Of a stretch of 61,651 nucleotides of DNA, positions 37,937 through 47,710 are shown one piece after another; the stretch's first letter is position 1, and each line of letters opens with the position of its first letter. The position numbers and the translations under genes were made by a program. The stretch spans positions 1 through 61,651 of the forward strand of contig NZ_MAMP01000006.1 in assembly GCF_001750285.1 (NCBI RefSeq). The letters are read 5' to 3'. The stretch is from Domibacillus iocasae (GTDB lineage: Bacteria > Bacillota > Bacilli > Bacillales > Domibacillaceae). The notes below the pieces were generated by a model. It was not told the DNA's origin, did not search any database, and was given only the letters and a program-made list of their open reading frames with translations.

Positions 37937-39094
37937 ATGCGTGATAGCTATTTGCCATATGGGCGGCAAATGATTGATGAGGGGGATATTGAAGCGGTTG
38001 TTAAGGTCCTTAGAAGCGATTATTTAACAACCGGTCCAGCTGTAGCCGCATTTGAAAAGAAAGTGGCTGATTATGTTGGCGCAGCATACGCTGTTGCATT
38101 TTCAAATGGGACAGCAGCTTTGCATGGAGCGTGCTTTGCTGCAGGGATTGGTCATGGGGACGAAGTGATTACAACACCTATGACATTTGCCGCAAGCGCA
38201 AACTGTGTGCTTTACCAGGGCGGCACGGTTGTATTTGCGGATATAAACCCTAAAACATACAATATTGACTCTGTTGAAATTGAAAAGAACATTTCCAGCA
38301 AAACAAAGGCGATCATCCCGGTTGCTTTTACCGGTCAGCCAGCCGATCTGGAACGTATTCATGAACTTGCAAGAAAGCATGACTTGGTCGTGATCGAGGA
38401 TGCTGCCCATGCCATTGGCGCAAGTTATAAAGGAAAAAAAATTGGCTCGTTAAGTGATATGACGATGTTCAGTTTTCATCCAGTGAAACACGTGACATCA
38501 GGTGAAGGCGGTATGATTGTCACGAACAAGAAAGAATACTATGAAAAACTGATTCAATTCCGTTCACATGGGATTACACGGGACCCTGATTTGCTTCAAG
38601 AAAACCATGGTCCGTGGTTTTATGAGATGCAGTTTCTTGGCTACAACTACCGAATGACAGACATTCAGGCAGCGCTTGGATGCAGCCAGATGGACAAGCT
38701 GGAAGCATTTGTAGCCAGAAGAAAAGAGATTGTGGCGGCGTACAATCAAGCATTTGAACCGATGGCGCAAATTATTACACCGTATCAGCAATCGGATAGT
38801 GATTCAAGCTGGCACTTGTATATCATCAAACTCAATACATTAGAATTAACAGCGGGAAGAAAAGAAATCTTTGATGAACTTCAAAAACAAAATATCGGCG
38901 TAAATGTTCACTACATACCCGTTCATACACTTCCCTATTATCAGGAGCTGGGCTACCAAAAAGGCTCCATGCCTCACGCAGAGAAGCTATATGAAGAGAT
39001 TATCTCATTGCCTCTGTTCCCGTCGATGACAGAACAGGACATTATCGATGTCATCACAGCTGTACGGTCAGTGGTTAAGAAGGTGGCTAAATGA
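37937..39094 (+). CDS. pseC: PLP-dependent aminotransferase PseC
   Basis: 385-residue DegT/DnrJ/EryC1-type transaminase adding the C4 amino group in pseudaminic acid synthesis. PLP Lys in FSFHPVKHVTSGEGGM; N-terminal LTTGPAVAAFEKKVADY and substrate-binding SNGTAALHGACFAAG; EDAAHAIGASYKGK carries the cofactor Asp. GGGAGG SD. Next gene overlaps by 4 bases. Confidence 0.94.
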   Translation: MRDSYLPYGRQMIDEGDIEAVVKVLRSDYLTTGPAVAAFEKKVADYVGAAYAVAFSNGTAALHGACFAAGIGHGDEVITTPMTFAASANCVLYQGGTVVFADINPKTYNIDSVEIEKNISSKTKAIIPVAFTGQPADLERIHELARKHDLVVIEDAAHAIGASYKGKKIGSLSDMTMFSFHPVKHVTSGEGGMIVTNKKEYYEKLIQFRSHGITRDPDLLQENHGPWFYEMQFLGYNYRMTDIQAALGCSQMDKLEAFVARRKEIVAAYNQAFEPMAQIITPYQQSDSDSSWHLYIIKLNTLELTAGRKEIFDELQKQNIGVNVHYIPVHTLPYYQELGYQKGSMPHAEKLYEEIISLPLFPSMTEQDIIDVITAVRSVVKKVAK

Positions 39095-39822
39095 AAGTAG
39101 CGGCCATTATTCAAGCTCGAATGGGATCTACACGCCTTCCGGGGAAAATACTCAAAAAAGTGAATGGGAAAACGCTTCTTGAGTATCAGATTGAGCGGGT
39201 ACGCCAGGCTAAAACAATTGATCAGGTTATTATTGCGACCACAGTAAAAGACGGCGATCAGCCAATTGTTGATTTTTGTCAAGAAAAAGGTATTTCATAT
39301 TATAGGGGTTCTGAACAGGATGTGTTGGCCCGCTATGTCGAAACAGCCAGAAAATATAGTGCAGAGGTCATTGTTCGTCTGACATCGGACTGTCCAATTA
39401 TTGACCCTCAAGTAATCGATCAGACCGTCGGGCATTTTTTAGTACAACGTGAATCGATTGATTATGTGTCTAATACCATTAAACGCACTTTTCCACGCGG
39501 TATGGATACGGAAGTGTTTGCTTTTCAGGCACTTCAAAGAGCACATCAGGAAGCAATACTTGAACGGGATAGAGAGCATGTCACAGCCTATATATATACG
39601 AACCCAGACCTATTTCGCATTCAAGGGATAGAGAATAAGAATGACTACAGCCATTATCGCTGGACCGTTGACACAGAGGAAGATTTTGAACTCATTTCCT
39701 TAATTATAGACAAGCTCTACTCACCGGATCAGTTTTTTTATCTCGAAAATGTTATTGCCCTGCTTGATAAGCATCCTGAGTGGAGTAAGATTAATGCGCA
39801 TATTGAACAAAAGAAATTGTAG
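39091..39822 (+). CDS. pseF: CMP-pseudaminic acid synthetase (PseF/SpsF-type)
   Basis: 243-residue nucleotidyltransferase: AAIIQARMGSTRLPGKIL is the CTP-binding signature, with RLTSDCPIIDPQVID and RWTVDTEEDFELI further on. This sequence type is closer to SpsF of Bacillus than to the Campylobacter PseF, but it fills that place in the pathway: activation of pseudaminic acid with CMP. Overlaps pseC by 4 bases (ATGA). Confidence 0.88.
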   Translation: MKVAAIIQARMGSTRLPGKILKKVNGKTLLEYQIERVRQAKTIDQVIIATTVKDGDQPIVDFCQEKGISYYRGSEQDVLARYVETARKYSAEVIVRLTSDCPIIDPQVIDQTVGHFLVQRESIDYVSNTIKRTFPRGMDTEVFAFQALQRAHQEAILERDREHVTAYIYTNPDLFRIQGIENKNDYSHYRWTVDTEEDFELISLIIDKLYSPDQFFYLENVIALLDKHPEWSKINAHIEQKKL

Positions 39823-39833
39823 GTGTGGATACA

Positions 39834-40907
39834 ATGAAGATAGCAATCCGAACAGATGCCTCTGTTGAGATTGGAACCGGTCATGTGATGCGCTGCTTGA
39901 CACTGGCAAAGCAGCTGGTTCAGGAAGGTATGGAAATTATCTTTATATGCCGTGCTTTTAAAGGGAACAGTATTTCCTATATTGAAACTGAAGGATTTAA
40001 GGTTTTTACGCTTTCTGCATCATCTGACAAAAATCACTTACTATGGATGCGAGAGAGCTGGAGGGAGGATGCAGGAGACACAGCGCAAATTCTTCAGCAT
40101 TTGGATAAGGAGATTGATCTCTTTATTGTGGATCACTATAGTCTGGATGAAAATTGGGAAAAAGAAATCCGTACACTTGTCCGCCATATCATGGTAATTG
40201 ATGACTTGGCTGATCGTATCCATGACTGCGATATCCTACTTGATCAAAACTTCTACCTTAATCTAGAAAAACGATATGAAGGTTTAGTGCCAGCTTCATG
40301 CCAGATGTTGCTTGGTCCAAATTATGTTTTGCTCCGTGACGAATTTTTGTCGATTGACATAAACAGAATCAAGCACGATGGAACCATTCAAAATATTCTT
40401 GTTTTCTTTGGTGGAACCGATCCAACAGGTGAGACGATGAAAACATTGAAAGCTATTTGCGAATTGAACCTTTCTGATATAGAAGTAAATGTTGTTGTCG
40501 GGGCAGCGAATCCACAAAAAGAAGAGATCGAAGCGTTCTGTAATCAAAGGCCAGAGTTTGTTTTTCATTGTCAGGTCAATAACATGGCCGAGTTAATGAT
40601 GAAATCGGATCTGGCGATTGGAGCAGGGGGATCAACCTCTTGGGAAAGATGCTTTCTTGAACTGCCTGCTCTTACAATCATTGTGGCTGATAATCAGAAA
40701 GAGTTATCGAAAGCTGTTGCGAGCAAGGGAGCTTTGTATTGTCTCGGTGAAAGTGCGAAAATAACCTCTTGGCATATCGGAAAGAAAATCAATGAGCTTT
40801 GCCACAGCCCTGCGAAAATGATCGGAATGATCCACATGTGCCGTGAAATTATCGATCCGGAAATGGTCAGAAAACGATTAGTCGTAAAAAAAGTGATGGA
40901 GCTGTAA
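39834..40907 (+). CDS. pseG: UDP-sugar hydrolase PseG
   Basis: 357-residue GT-B-fold hydrolase that removes UDP from the diacetamido sugar intermediate. IRTDASVEIGTGHVMRCLTLA is the family start, with the catalytic His in GHVMRC; VIDDLADRIHDCDILLDQNF and FFGGTDPTGETMKTL follow, then AIGAGGSTSWERCFLELP. ATG 39834 (MKIAIRTD) is chosen because other PseG proteins start there; an upstream GTG at 39825 is in frame. Confidence 0.92.
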   Translation: MKIAIRTDASVEIGTGHVMRCLTLAKQLVQEGMEIIFICRAFKGNSISYIETEGFKVFTLSASSDKNHLLWMRESWREDAGDTAQILQHLDKEIDLFIVDHYSLDENWEKEIRTLVRHIMVIDDLADRIHDCDILLDQNFYLNLEKRYEGLVPASCQMLLGPNYVLLRDEFLSIDINRIKHDGTIQNILVFFGGTDPTGETMKTLKAICELNLSDIEVNVVVGAANPQKEEIEAFCNQRPEFVFHCQVNNMAELMMKSDLAIGAGGSTSWERCFLELPALTIIVADNQKELSKAVASKGALYCLGESAKITSWHIGKKINELCHSPAKMIGMIHMCREIIDPEMVRKRLVVKKVMEL

Positions 40908-40909
40908 GC

Positions 40910-41467
40910 ATGAGTTTTAAAAACAAAGCAGAACTAAAAGAAGTCCAAGAAAAAGATTTAAAGTTAATACTAGACTGGCGTAATCAAGAATGGATCCGGG
41001 ATTGCATGTATAACAGAGAGGTCATTTCAATGGAACAGCATCTAAAATGGTTTGAAAAACTTCAAAAAAGCGAAACATCGATTTCGAGGATATTTTATTA
41101 TGGCGGTATACCATATGGGATTTTAAACGTAAACGATATTGATAAAGTAAACAAGCGTTGTGAATGGGGTTTTTATATTGGTTCAGAGGATGCCCTGAGA
41201 GGGATGGGTACAATACTCGGGTTTACATCCTTAAACTATATATTTAATCACATACCGGTTCGGAAAATATGTGCAGAAGTTATTGGTTCAAATAAAAAAA
41301 GCATCTCTTTTCATCGAAAAATGGGTTTTGTGCAAGAGGGATTGCTTCGGAAACAGATTGTTAGAGATGGTTTAGATGTTGATATAGTGTTATACGGGAT
41401 GTTTAAAGAAGAGTGGTCTAAAAAATCTGCTCGCATTCAGATGAAAATCGAAGGAAGGTACGTATGA
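40910..41467 (+). CDS. pseH: GNAT N-acetyltransferase PseH
   Basis: 185 residues, GNAT fold: LILDWRNQEWIRDCMYNRE, EWGFYIGSEDALRGMGTILG (acetyl-CoA site) and AEVIGSNKKSISFHRKMGFV. It acetylates the 4-amino group of the altrosamine intermediate. It starts 2 bases after pseG, and its stop overlaps pseI by 4 bases. Confidence 0.92.
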   Translation: MSFKNKAELKEVQEKDLKLILDWRNQEWIRDCMYNREVISMEQHLKWFEKLQKSETSISRIFYYGGIPYGILNVNDIDKVNKRCEWGFYIGSEDALRGMGTILGFTSLNYIFNHIPVRKICAEVIGSNKKSISFHRKMGFVQEGLLRKQIVRDGLDVDIVLYGMFKEEWSKKSARIQMKIEGRYV

Positions 41468-42519
41468 ATACAATAACGATAGACGGCATTCAAATTGGAC
41501 GGAAGAATGAACCATTTATTATTGCCGAAATGTCTGGAAACCATAATCAATCACTTGACCGCGCATTAGAGATTGTAGAAGCAGCCGCAAAGTCAGGTGC
41601 TCATGCATTAAAAATTCAAACATATACAGCTGATACGATGACATTAAATATTGAAAATCCTGATTTTCAAATTAATGATGAAAAAAGTTTGTGGAACGGA
41701 CAAAAATTATATCAACTTTACCAGCAGGCGTACACACCATGGGAATGGCATAAGCCGATTTTTGAGCATGCGCGTAAACTTGGCATGATTCCATTCAGCA
41801 CACCATTTGATGAAACAGCGGTAGATTTTCTAGAAGAGCTAAATGTACCGCTTTATAAAATTGCTTCATTTGAAAATACAGATATACCGCTTATTAAAAA
41901 AGTAGCTTCGACTGGAAAACCGATGATTGTATCAACGGGTATGGCGACTGTAGCTGAACTGGATGAATTGGTGGCCGCCGCAAGAGAAGCAGGCTGCAAA
42001 GACTTAATCCTGTTAAAATGTACAAGCACCTATCCGGCAACACCAGAGAATACCAATATCTCGACTATCCCACATATGAGAGAGTTATTTGATGTGCAGG
42101 TCGGTCTGTCAGATCATACAATGGGAACGGGAGTAGCAGTGGCAAGTGTAGCTCTCGGCGCAACGGTGATTGAAAAACACTTTACTCTTTCACGCGCAGA
42201 TGGCGGTGTAGATTCTGCTTTTTCAATGGAACCAGAAGAAATGAAAGCCCTTGTAGTAGAAACAGAACGGGCATGGCAGGCAGTCGGCAGCATTACCTAC
42301 GGACCGACGGAAAAAGAAAAAGCTTCATTAAAATTTAGACGGTCGATCTACGTGGCGAAGGATATAAAAGCCGGTGAAAAATTTACGAAAGAAAACATAA
42401 AAATTGTGCGGCCGGGGTATGGGCTTAAGCCGAAGTATTACGAGCAAGTGTTAAAGAGGGAAGCGAATAAAAATCTTATTGCAGGAACACCTCTTTCTTT
42501 TAAAGAGCTTTTTGAATAA
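41464..42519 (+). CDS. pseI: pseudaminic acid synthase PseI
   Basis: 351 residues: NeuB-type TIM barrel (AEMSGNHNQSLDRALEIVEA, then HALKIQTYTADTMTL, STGMATVAELDE, KCTSTYPATPENTN, GLSDHTMGTGVAVASVALGA) and a C-terminal SAF antifreeze-like domain (RSIYVAKDIKAGEKFTKENI). It condenses the free 6-deoxy diacetamido sugar with phosphoenolpyruvate. ATGA overlap with pseH. With this gene the whole pathway B-C-H-G-I-F is present. Confidence 0.95.
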   Translation: MNTITIDGIQIGRKNEPFIIAEMSGNHNQSLDRALEIVEAAAKSGAHALKIQTYTADTMTLNIENPDFQINDEKSLWNGQKLYQLYQQAYTPWEWHKPIFEHARKLGMIPFSTPFDETAVDFLEELNVPLYKIASFENTDIPLIKKVASTGKPMIVSTGMATVAELDELVAAAREAGCKDLILLKCTSTYPATPENTNISTIPHMRELFDVQVGLSDHTMGTGVAVASVALGATVIEKHFTLSRADGGVDSAFSMEPEEMKALVVETERAWQAVGSITYGPTEKEKASLKFRRSIYVAKDIKAGEKFTKENIKIVRPGYGLKPKYYEQVLKREANKNLIAGTPLSFKELFE

Positions 42520-42629
42520 AATTTTAATATCATAGTGTAATAGAGATAATGCATTTAAAAATACTTATCTATAGAGTTTAAAACCTGCTTGGGATTTTAA
42601 GAGGGTTTTAATGGATAGGAGCTGAAAAA

Positions 42630-44837
42630 ATGGTGAAAATCTTACTCAATATATTTACGTCGGATATTCAGGAAGAAGATTTCTATGATCTAGCTAAACC
42701 TTATGATGAAGAAGGATACTCAGTTTATAATTTTAAGTTTCCGATCTCAGAATATTATTTAGATATGGTTGATACGTTATTGAATTATCTTTCGGCTGAA
42801 CACAACGTATCACCATATGAAACTAAAATTGCCCTTCAATCAAATATATCCAATTTACTTGTTTCTTGGTATCGTCTATACAATGACGTTATTGATGATT
42901 TCATTCTGATTGATCGACACATGACCCATTTCCACTCCACGGATTTAGTGGAACGTTCAATAATTGATCAATTATCTTCTCTTGCAGCATTTGAACAGGA
43001 TTCATGTCATAATCGCTTTTATTATCGCGTTTCCAAGCCAATTCCTCATAATATGCTTCAACCGTTTATGGAGAGTTATCAATATGATCTGCTAAAGCCT
43101 TTTGAAGAATTGAATTTACAGGCGGTTCACCCGAAAAAGAAGTTTGAAAAAGGTTATGTATTTAATAATTGGAGCTATAAAAGAGTGACTTCAGATGAAG
43201 CACCTGATGTAATCATCGATTTAAGCAAGCGGAGGGCATTTGAAAATAATATTCAAATTGATGAAATCAAAAGATCATCAGGGTTTTACTTCACTTTTCA
43301 ATATATATTGGACTTGCCGATACATGCACTTCTAAAAGCAAAAATTGCGGGAATGATAAGTCAGAGAATGAGTGAAAGCGATAAATCCAAGGTAACAGAA
43401 TACGCATTGAACTATTTATCAATCACAAAGTCTGAACTTCCTTTTAAGAAAATAATAAATATATATTCGTTTCTTGTATTAATCGGAACAGATAAAACAA
43501 TAATGAAGCAAATGCTTAAATATCTAACTAAAGATGAAGATCATTTGGATGATCATTATGCTATTTTGACAAATGCCCTATTCTATCTGGCAAAAGCAAA
43601 TCAGGAAGATTACGACGATTATTTTGTGGACCGCGTAGAAATTATGAGAAAGTTGAAAGAATATTATAAACCAGAATTCAAAATAAAAACTCGTCGCTCA
43701 GATAATCATTTAGTCATTGTAACCGGTCAACTACTTAGCTATAATCATGCGCCGACAAAAATTGCAATTGATTATGCGAATAATTTAATTAAATATCATC
43801 CAGAACTTAAAATTAAGATAGTAGTTGATGATATGTTTAATTATTCTCCAAACGAACTGTTTTTCGTACACCAATTTTCATCGGCCGAATCAATTGCACT
43901 TCGTGAGGAGCATAAAAAGTTATTAAATCCTTCGATTAAAGTATATTATTCAAATAGTAGCCTACCCCGCATTCAGCGACTAGAAAATGATATAAAGGCT
44001 ATAACTGATTTTAGACCGCAATGGATTTTAAAAATAGGGGCGCCTGATAGCTTGGCTGTTGATCAATTGTATGATTATTATCCGGTTTCTAGTTTTTCGA
44101 TGGCTAGAGCGGAGTATTCTGAATTTGTTGATCTATATACTGGTGGACATACTATAGAAACGATACAAAGGGAGTATTTAGAAAAAAATATAAAAGGTAG
44201 GGAATTTATTCAGCATAATGTAGGAATAGAACATAAAAAACCGAAAAAAATGACTAAATCTTTACTTGATATTCCTGATAGTCATTTTGTTTTGGTTACA
44301 GTAGGGAATCGCTTGGCAGCAGAGGTGACCGAAGAATTTGTTCATTTGATTGCTGATATATTGAAAAAGAATAGTAATATAACATGGTGTATTGTTGGAT
44401 CTTCATCGCTTTCTTTAGTCGATTCTTTTTATAAGGATATGATTGAAAAGGGACAAATTAAATATTTTAATTATGTCTCGGAACTACTAGACTTTTATAC
44501 AGCTTGTGATGTGTTCGTTAATCCATTTAGAAAAGCAGGTGGAAACAGTGCTGCTATGGCAATGAGCGTAGGGTTGCCTGTTGTAAGTTTAAATCATGAG
44601 AGTGATGTTATTGCTTATATAGGAATAGAAAACGGTGTAGACAAAGATTTTTTTGCTAGTGAAATAGATAAGTTATATTTAGATAAAGAATATTATAAGG
44701 CCAAATCTAAGTTGATGCAGGAAAGATTGAAAATGAATTTCAGTTTTGAACAAACTGTCAGTCAAATATTGAATTTACTAAAACAGTCTGAAATAAGAGC
44801 AAAAGATAGAGTGAAAAGGAGGTTATCGAATGATTAA
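42630..44837 (+). CDS. large GT-B glycosyltransferase of the flagellar island
   Basis: 735 residues. The N-terminal 340 residues (KILLNIFTSDIQEEDFYDLA start) are helical and unlike any family I recognise. From about 350 a GT-B fold begins: NHLVIVTGQLLSYNHAPTK, later LLDIPDSHFVLVTVGNRLAAE, NITWCIVGSS and the donor-binding NPFRKAGGNSAAMAMSVGLP. The last block resembles GT4/GT41 enzymes. AGGAGC SD, 110 bases after pseI with no terminator. The gene and the next five are markedly AT-rich. Probable role: adding the second sugar to the flagellin glycan; the long N-terminus may recognise the acceptor. Confidence 0.8.
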   Translation: MVKILLNIFTSDIQEEDFYDLAKPYDEEGYSVYNFKFPISEYYLDMVDTLLNYLSAEHNVSPYETKIALQSNISNLLVSWYRLYNDVIDDFILIDRHMTHFHSTDLVERSIIDQLSSLAAFEQDSCHNRFYYRVSKPIPHNMLQPFMESYQYDLLKPFEELNLQAVHPKKKFEKGYVFNNWSYKRVTSDEAPDVIIDLSKRRAFENNIQIDEIKRSSGFYFTFQYILDLPIHALLKAKIAGMISQRMSESDKSKVTEYALNYLSITKSELPFKKIINIYSFLVLIGTDKTIMKQMLKYLTKDEDHLDDHYAILTNALFYLAKANQEDYDDYFVDRVEIMRKLKEYYKPEFKIKTRRSDNHLVIVTGQLLSYNHAPTKIAIDYANNLIKYHPELKIKIVVDDMFNYSPNELFFVHQFSSAESIALREEHKKLLNPSIKVYYSNSSLPRIQRLENDIKAITDFRPQWILKIGAPDSLAVDQLYDYYPVSSFSMARAEYSEFVDLYTGGHTIETIQREYLEKNIKGREFIQHNVGIEHKKPKKMTKSLLDIPDSHFVLVTVGNRLAAEVTEEFVHLIADILKKNSNITWCIVGSSSLSLVDSFYKDMIEKGQIKYFNYVSELLDFYTACDVFVNPFRKAGGNSAAMAMSVGLPVVSLNHESDVIAYIGIENGVDKDFFASEIDKLYLDKEYYKAKSKLMQERLKMNFSFEQTVSQILNLLKQSEIRAKDRVKRRLSND

Positions 44838-45612
44838 AAAGCAGCAATTAAATGACTATAAGTATTTACTTGAAACAGTAGGGTATGCAGTAGTTCCTAA
44901 TTTTCTTGATGTTGATACATGCGAGGAATTAAAAAGTAAATTAGTCAAGCAGATTAATAATTATAGTATGAAAGAGTCTGAACGGAGTAAACTAGATCGA
45001 TATCTCCTTCATGATCTTTTAGCGCAAGATGTCTCTTTCGGAAAATTGTTGGAAGATAAACGATTGCAAAGTCTAATAGCACTTTTACTTGAAGAGTTCT
45101 GGATTATGTATGCTTTTACTTCTTCCTCATTGCCTCCTAATGAGAGCAATTATGGCGGACGCTTGCATGTAGATAGCCCAAGATTGATTAAAGATTATCC
45201 CACAAATGTAGGTGTGATATGGGCATTAGACCCTTTCACAAAAGAAAACGGCTGTACTAAAGTCCTGCCAGCTTCTCATCATAGCAAGACTGTACCGTCC
45301 GAAGAATTATTTGAAAAAAATGCACAAGATGTTATTTGTAATCAAGGTGACCTTATTATTTTTAATGCTAGAGTTTGGCATCGTGCAGGGTTCAATAATT
45401 CCAGTGAATGGAGACATTCATTAACTATGAATTGTTGCAGACCATTTATGAAACAAAGATTGGATTGGGTACGTCTCATACCTCAAGATATTGCAAATCA
45501 ACTAAACGAGCAGGCAAGAAGAGTAATTGGATACGATACAAGGCTGCCAGTTAGCTTTGAAGAATTTTTTGTAGATGAAAAGTATCGTTTATATAAATCA
45601 GGGCAGGAGTGA
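44830..45612 (+). CDS. PhyH-type Fe(II)/2-oxoglutarate dioxygenase
   Basis: 260 residues, phytanoyl-CoA dioxygenase family. Fe ligands: His and Asp in GRLHVDSPRL and the distal His in NARVWHRAGFNNSSEWRHS; the Arg after it should bind 2-oxoglutarate. ALDPFTKENGCTKVLPASHH is the usual core. Overlaps the upstream glycosyltransferase by 8 bases. It probably hydroxylates the sugar or its acyl group before methylation by the next gene; the substrate is not deducible. Confidence 0.85.
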   Translation: MIKKQQLNDYKYLLETVGYAVVPNFLDVDTCEELKSKLVKQINNYSMKESERSKLDRYLLHDLLAQDVSFGKLLEDKRLQSLIALLLEEFWIMYAFTSSSLPPNESNYGGRLHVDSPRLIKDYPTNVGVIWALDPFTKENGCTKVLPASHHSKTVPSEELFEKNAQDVICNQGDLIIFNARVWHRAGFNNSSEWRHSLTMNCCRPFMKQRLDWVRLIPQDIANQLNEQARRVIGYDTRLPVSFEEFFVDEKYRLYKSGQE

Positions 45613-45618
45613 AACAAA

Positions 45619-46446
45619 TTGAAGATTACAAGAGATGAAGTTATAAAAGCGAACCAAGCTGTTCATTCACAGTTAGCAGCAGTATACAATACAAATGAAC
45701 CACATTTCAGAGAAGAAAACGTGTTAAAAGTTACTAAAAACTTAAAAACCATTTCTGATAAATATATAAGTCCAAAACTTTTGGATATTGGATGTGGTAC
45801 AGGTTTCATCATTGATATTGCGAAAAATCTTTTCACAGAAGTGCATGGAATTGATGCAACAGAAGAGATGATTGATAAAGTTAAAGTAGATACTGATAAT
45901 ATTACACTGCATCATGGAATTGCAGAGGAATTACCTTTTAAAGATAATGAATTTGATGTTGTTACTGCATATTCATTCATTCACCATCTATATAATTATA
46001 CAGATGTTTTAAAAGAAGTGAATCGTGTATTAAAGCCAGGTGGAACATTTTACATCGATTTAGAACCGAACAAGTTATTTTGGGATGCTATTAAAGACCT
46101 GAAGTTGGACAACAAGTATTCTGATATTGTTGGAAAAGAGATTGACTCCGTCATAGCTACTGGTAAACAATTGAATGAAAAGTATGGAATTGATCCAGAA
46201 GATTTTGATAAAGCAGAATATCACAAAAACATTGTTGGGGGAATAGATCCGGAAAGATTTCTTCTTGACTTGAAAGAAGCAGGATTTTCAGAAAGCAACT
46301 ATGAATTTGCATGGTTTTTAGGGGAAGGTCAATATGTCCACAATGAAAAAGAAGAGGTATATGAAGCTGTAAATTACTACTTGCAAAAAGTAGCCCCTTT
46401 ATCCGCACATCTTTATAAATACGTTAAATTTGTCTCGGTAAAATGA
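45619..46446 (+). CDS. class I SAM-dependent methyltransferase
   Basis: 275 residues with SAM motif I LLDIGCGTGFIIDIA, acidic motif VHGIDATEEMIDKV, motif with LPFKDNEFDVVTAYSFIHHL, and EVNRVLKPGGTFYIDLEPN. A small-molecule O- or N-methyltransferase, likely acting on the sugar made by this cluster. Start TTG at 45619 with GGAGTG nearby. Its stop overlaps the next start (ATGA). Confidence 0.88.
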   Translation: MKITRDEVIKANQAVHSQLAAVYNTNEPHFREENVLKVTKNLKTISDKYISPKLLDIGCGTGFIIDIAKNLFTEVHGIDATEEMIDKVKVDTDNITLHHGIAEELPFKDNEFDVVTAYSFIHHLYNYTDVLKEVNRVLKPGGTFYIDLEPNKLFWDAIKDLKLDNKYSDIVGKEIDSVIATGKQLNEKYGIDPEDFDKAEYHKNIVGGIDPERFLLDLKEAGFSESNYEFAWFLGEGQYVHNEKEEVYEAVNYYLQKVAPLSAHLYKYVKFVSVK

Positions 46447-47009
46447 GTGTTCCTAAGTTATTAATTATAGGTTCTAAAGACTTTGCACAATTGGTGAAGA
46501 ATTTAGCGGTAGATGCAGGGTACGAGTTTATAGGGTTTATTGATGATTATAATAAAGGGAACAATATTGTAGGGACTACGAGTGAATTGAATGTAAACTT
46601 TGATAAACAAAATGTTCAAGTTGCAATCGGCATCGGCTACAATAATTTACCGGCTAGAAAAAGTGTCATTGGGAAGGTTTTAGACTTGGGCTTTGAAATG
46701 CCTAATTTAATTCATCCAAATGCATATATTGCTAGCAGTGTTCTACTTGGCAGCGGGAACATTATTATGAATAATGCAAGCATTGACCATTTTTCTAAAA
46801 TAGGCGATGGAAATGTATTCTGGCCGGGTTCTATTATTAGTCATGATTGTAAGATGGGTGACAATAATTTTATATCTCCATCTGCCACAATTTGTGGTTT
46901 TTGTAAAATTAGTAATAGTAATTTTATAGGTGCAGGGGTAATACTTGTTGATCGAGTAACACTTTCGTCAGATAATTATATTAAAGCAGGTGCATTGGTA
47001 AAGAGGTGA
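46443..47009 (+). CDS. NeuD/PglD-type sugar acyltransferase
   Basis: 188 residues: N-terminal Rossmann part (KLLIIGSKDFAQLVKNLA, then FIGFIDDYNKGNN) and a left-handed beta-helix of hexapeptide repeats (from about 80: NLIHPNAYIASSVLLGSGNI onwards, ISHDCKMGDNNFISPSA), the layout of PglD and NeuD. Family members acetylate the amino group of UDP- or dTDP-4-amino sugars or O-acetylate sialic acids. Next to an RmlB/WecE pair, N-acylation of a dTDP-4-amino-4,6-dideoxyhexose is the best guess. Confidence 0.85.
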   Translation: MSVPKLLIIGSKDFAQLVKNLAVDAGYEFIGFIDDYNKGNNIVGTTSELNVNFDKQNVQVAIGIGYNNLPARKSVIGKVLDLGFEMPNLIHPNAYIASSVLLGSGNIIMNNASIDHFSKIGDGNVFWPGSIISHDCKMGDNNFISPSATICGFCKISNSNFIGAGVILVDRVTLSSDNYIKAGALVKR

Positions 47010-47012
47010 ATA

Positions 47013-47690
47013 ATGAAGGTTGTAATTAATCAGTCTAATTATATACCATGGAAAGGCTATTTCGATTTAATTGCAAATGCCGATCTGTTTGTTTTTTTAG
47101 ACAATGTACAGTATACGAAAAATGATTGGCGCAATAGGAATAAAATAATTACTGATAAAGGTTTAGAGTGGTTAACAATTCCTATTAATAATTCCATTAC
47201 AGAAAATATAAATGATAAATATTTTATCAATGACAAGTGGAAAGTTAAACACTATAAAACAATACTGCAGCACTACCGCCATGCCCCTTTTTCTGAGGAA
47301 TATAAGTTCTTGCTGGACTATTTATATATAAACAACAATCATAATAATTTGAGTCTATACAATATTGATTCAATCAAATTTATATCTCAAAAAATTCTCG
47401 GGTTGAAAACGGATTTTTTTGTTTTTGAAAGTGATAAAAAGTATGACGATCCTAATGATAGACTAATGGATATTTTATTATCTGTGAATGCAACAACATA
47501 TCTCACAGGACCAGCAGCAAAAAATTATCTCAATGAAAAAATATTTGAACAAAACAATATCGATATTCACTATTATGAATATGGTCCTTACAAGAAATAT
47601 TTACAAAAACATCCTGACTTTATAGATCATGTTTCAATACTAGATACGATTTTTACTTGTGGACCAAATACATTGGATTATATAACCTGA
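47013..47690 (+). CDS. WbqC family protein
   Basis: 225 residues. WbqC signature at the start: VVINQSNYIPWKGYFDLIAN, FLDNVQYTKNDWRNRNKI, LTIPINNS, later YLTGPAAKNYL. The family occurs in O-antigen and flagellar glycan clusters beside 4-amino-sugar genes and is thought to modify such sugars, but a reaction is not firmly established. Starts 3 bases after the acyltransferase. Very AT-rich. Confidence 0.88.
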   Translation: MKVVINQSNYIPWKGYFDLIANADLFVFLDNVQYTKNDWRNRNKIITDKGLEWLTIPINNSITENINDKYFINDKWKVKHYKTILQHYRHAPFSEEYKFLLDYLYINNNHNNLSLYNIDSIKFISQKILGLKTDFFVFESDKKYDDPNDRLMDILLSVNATTYLTGPAAKNYLNEKIFEQNNIDIHYYEYGPYKKYLQKHPDFIDHVSILDTIFTCGPNTLDYIT

Positions 47691-47710
47691 TTTACGAAAA
47701 GGTGAAAAAC

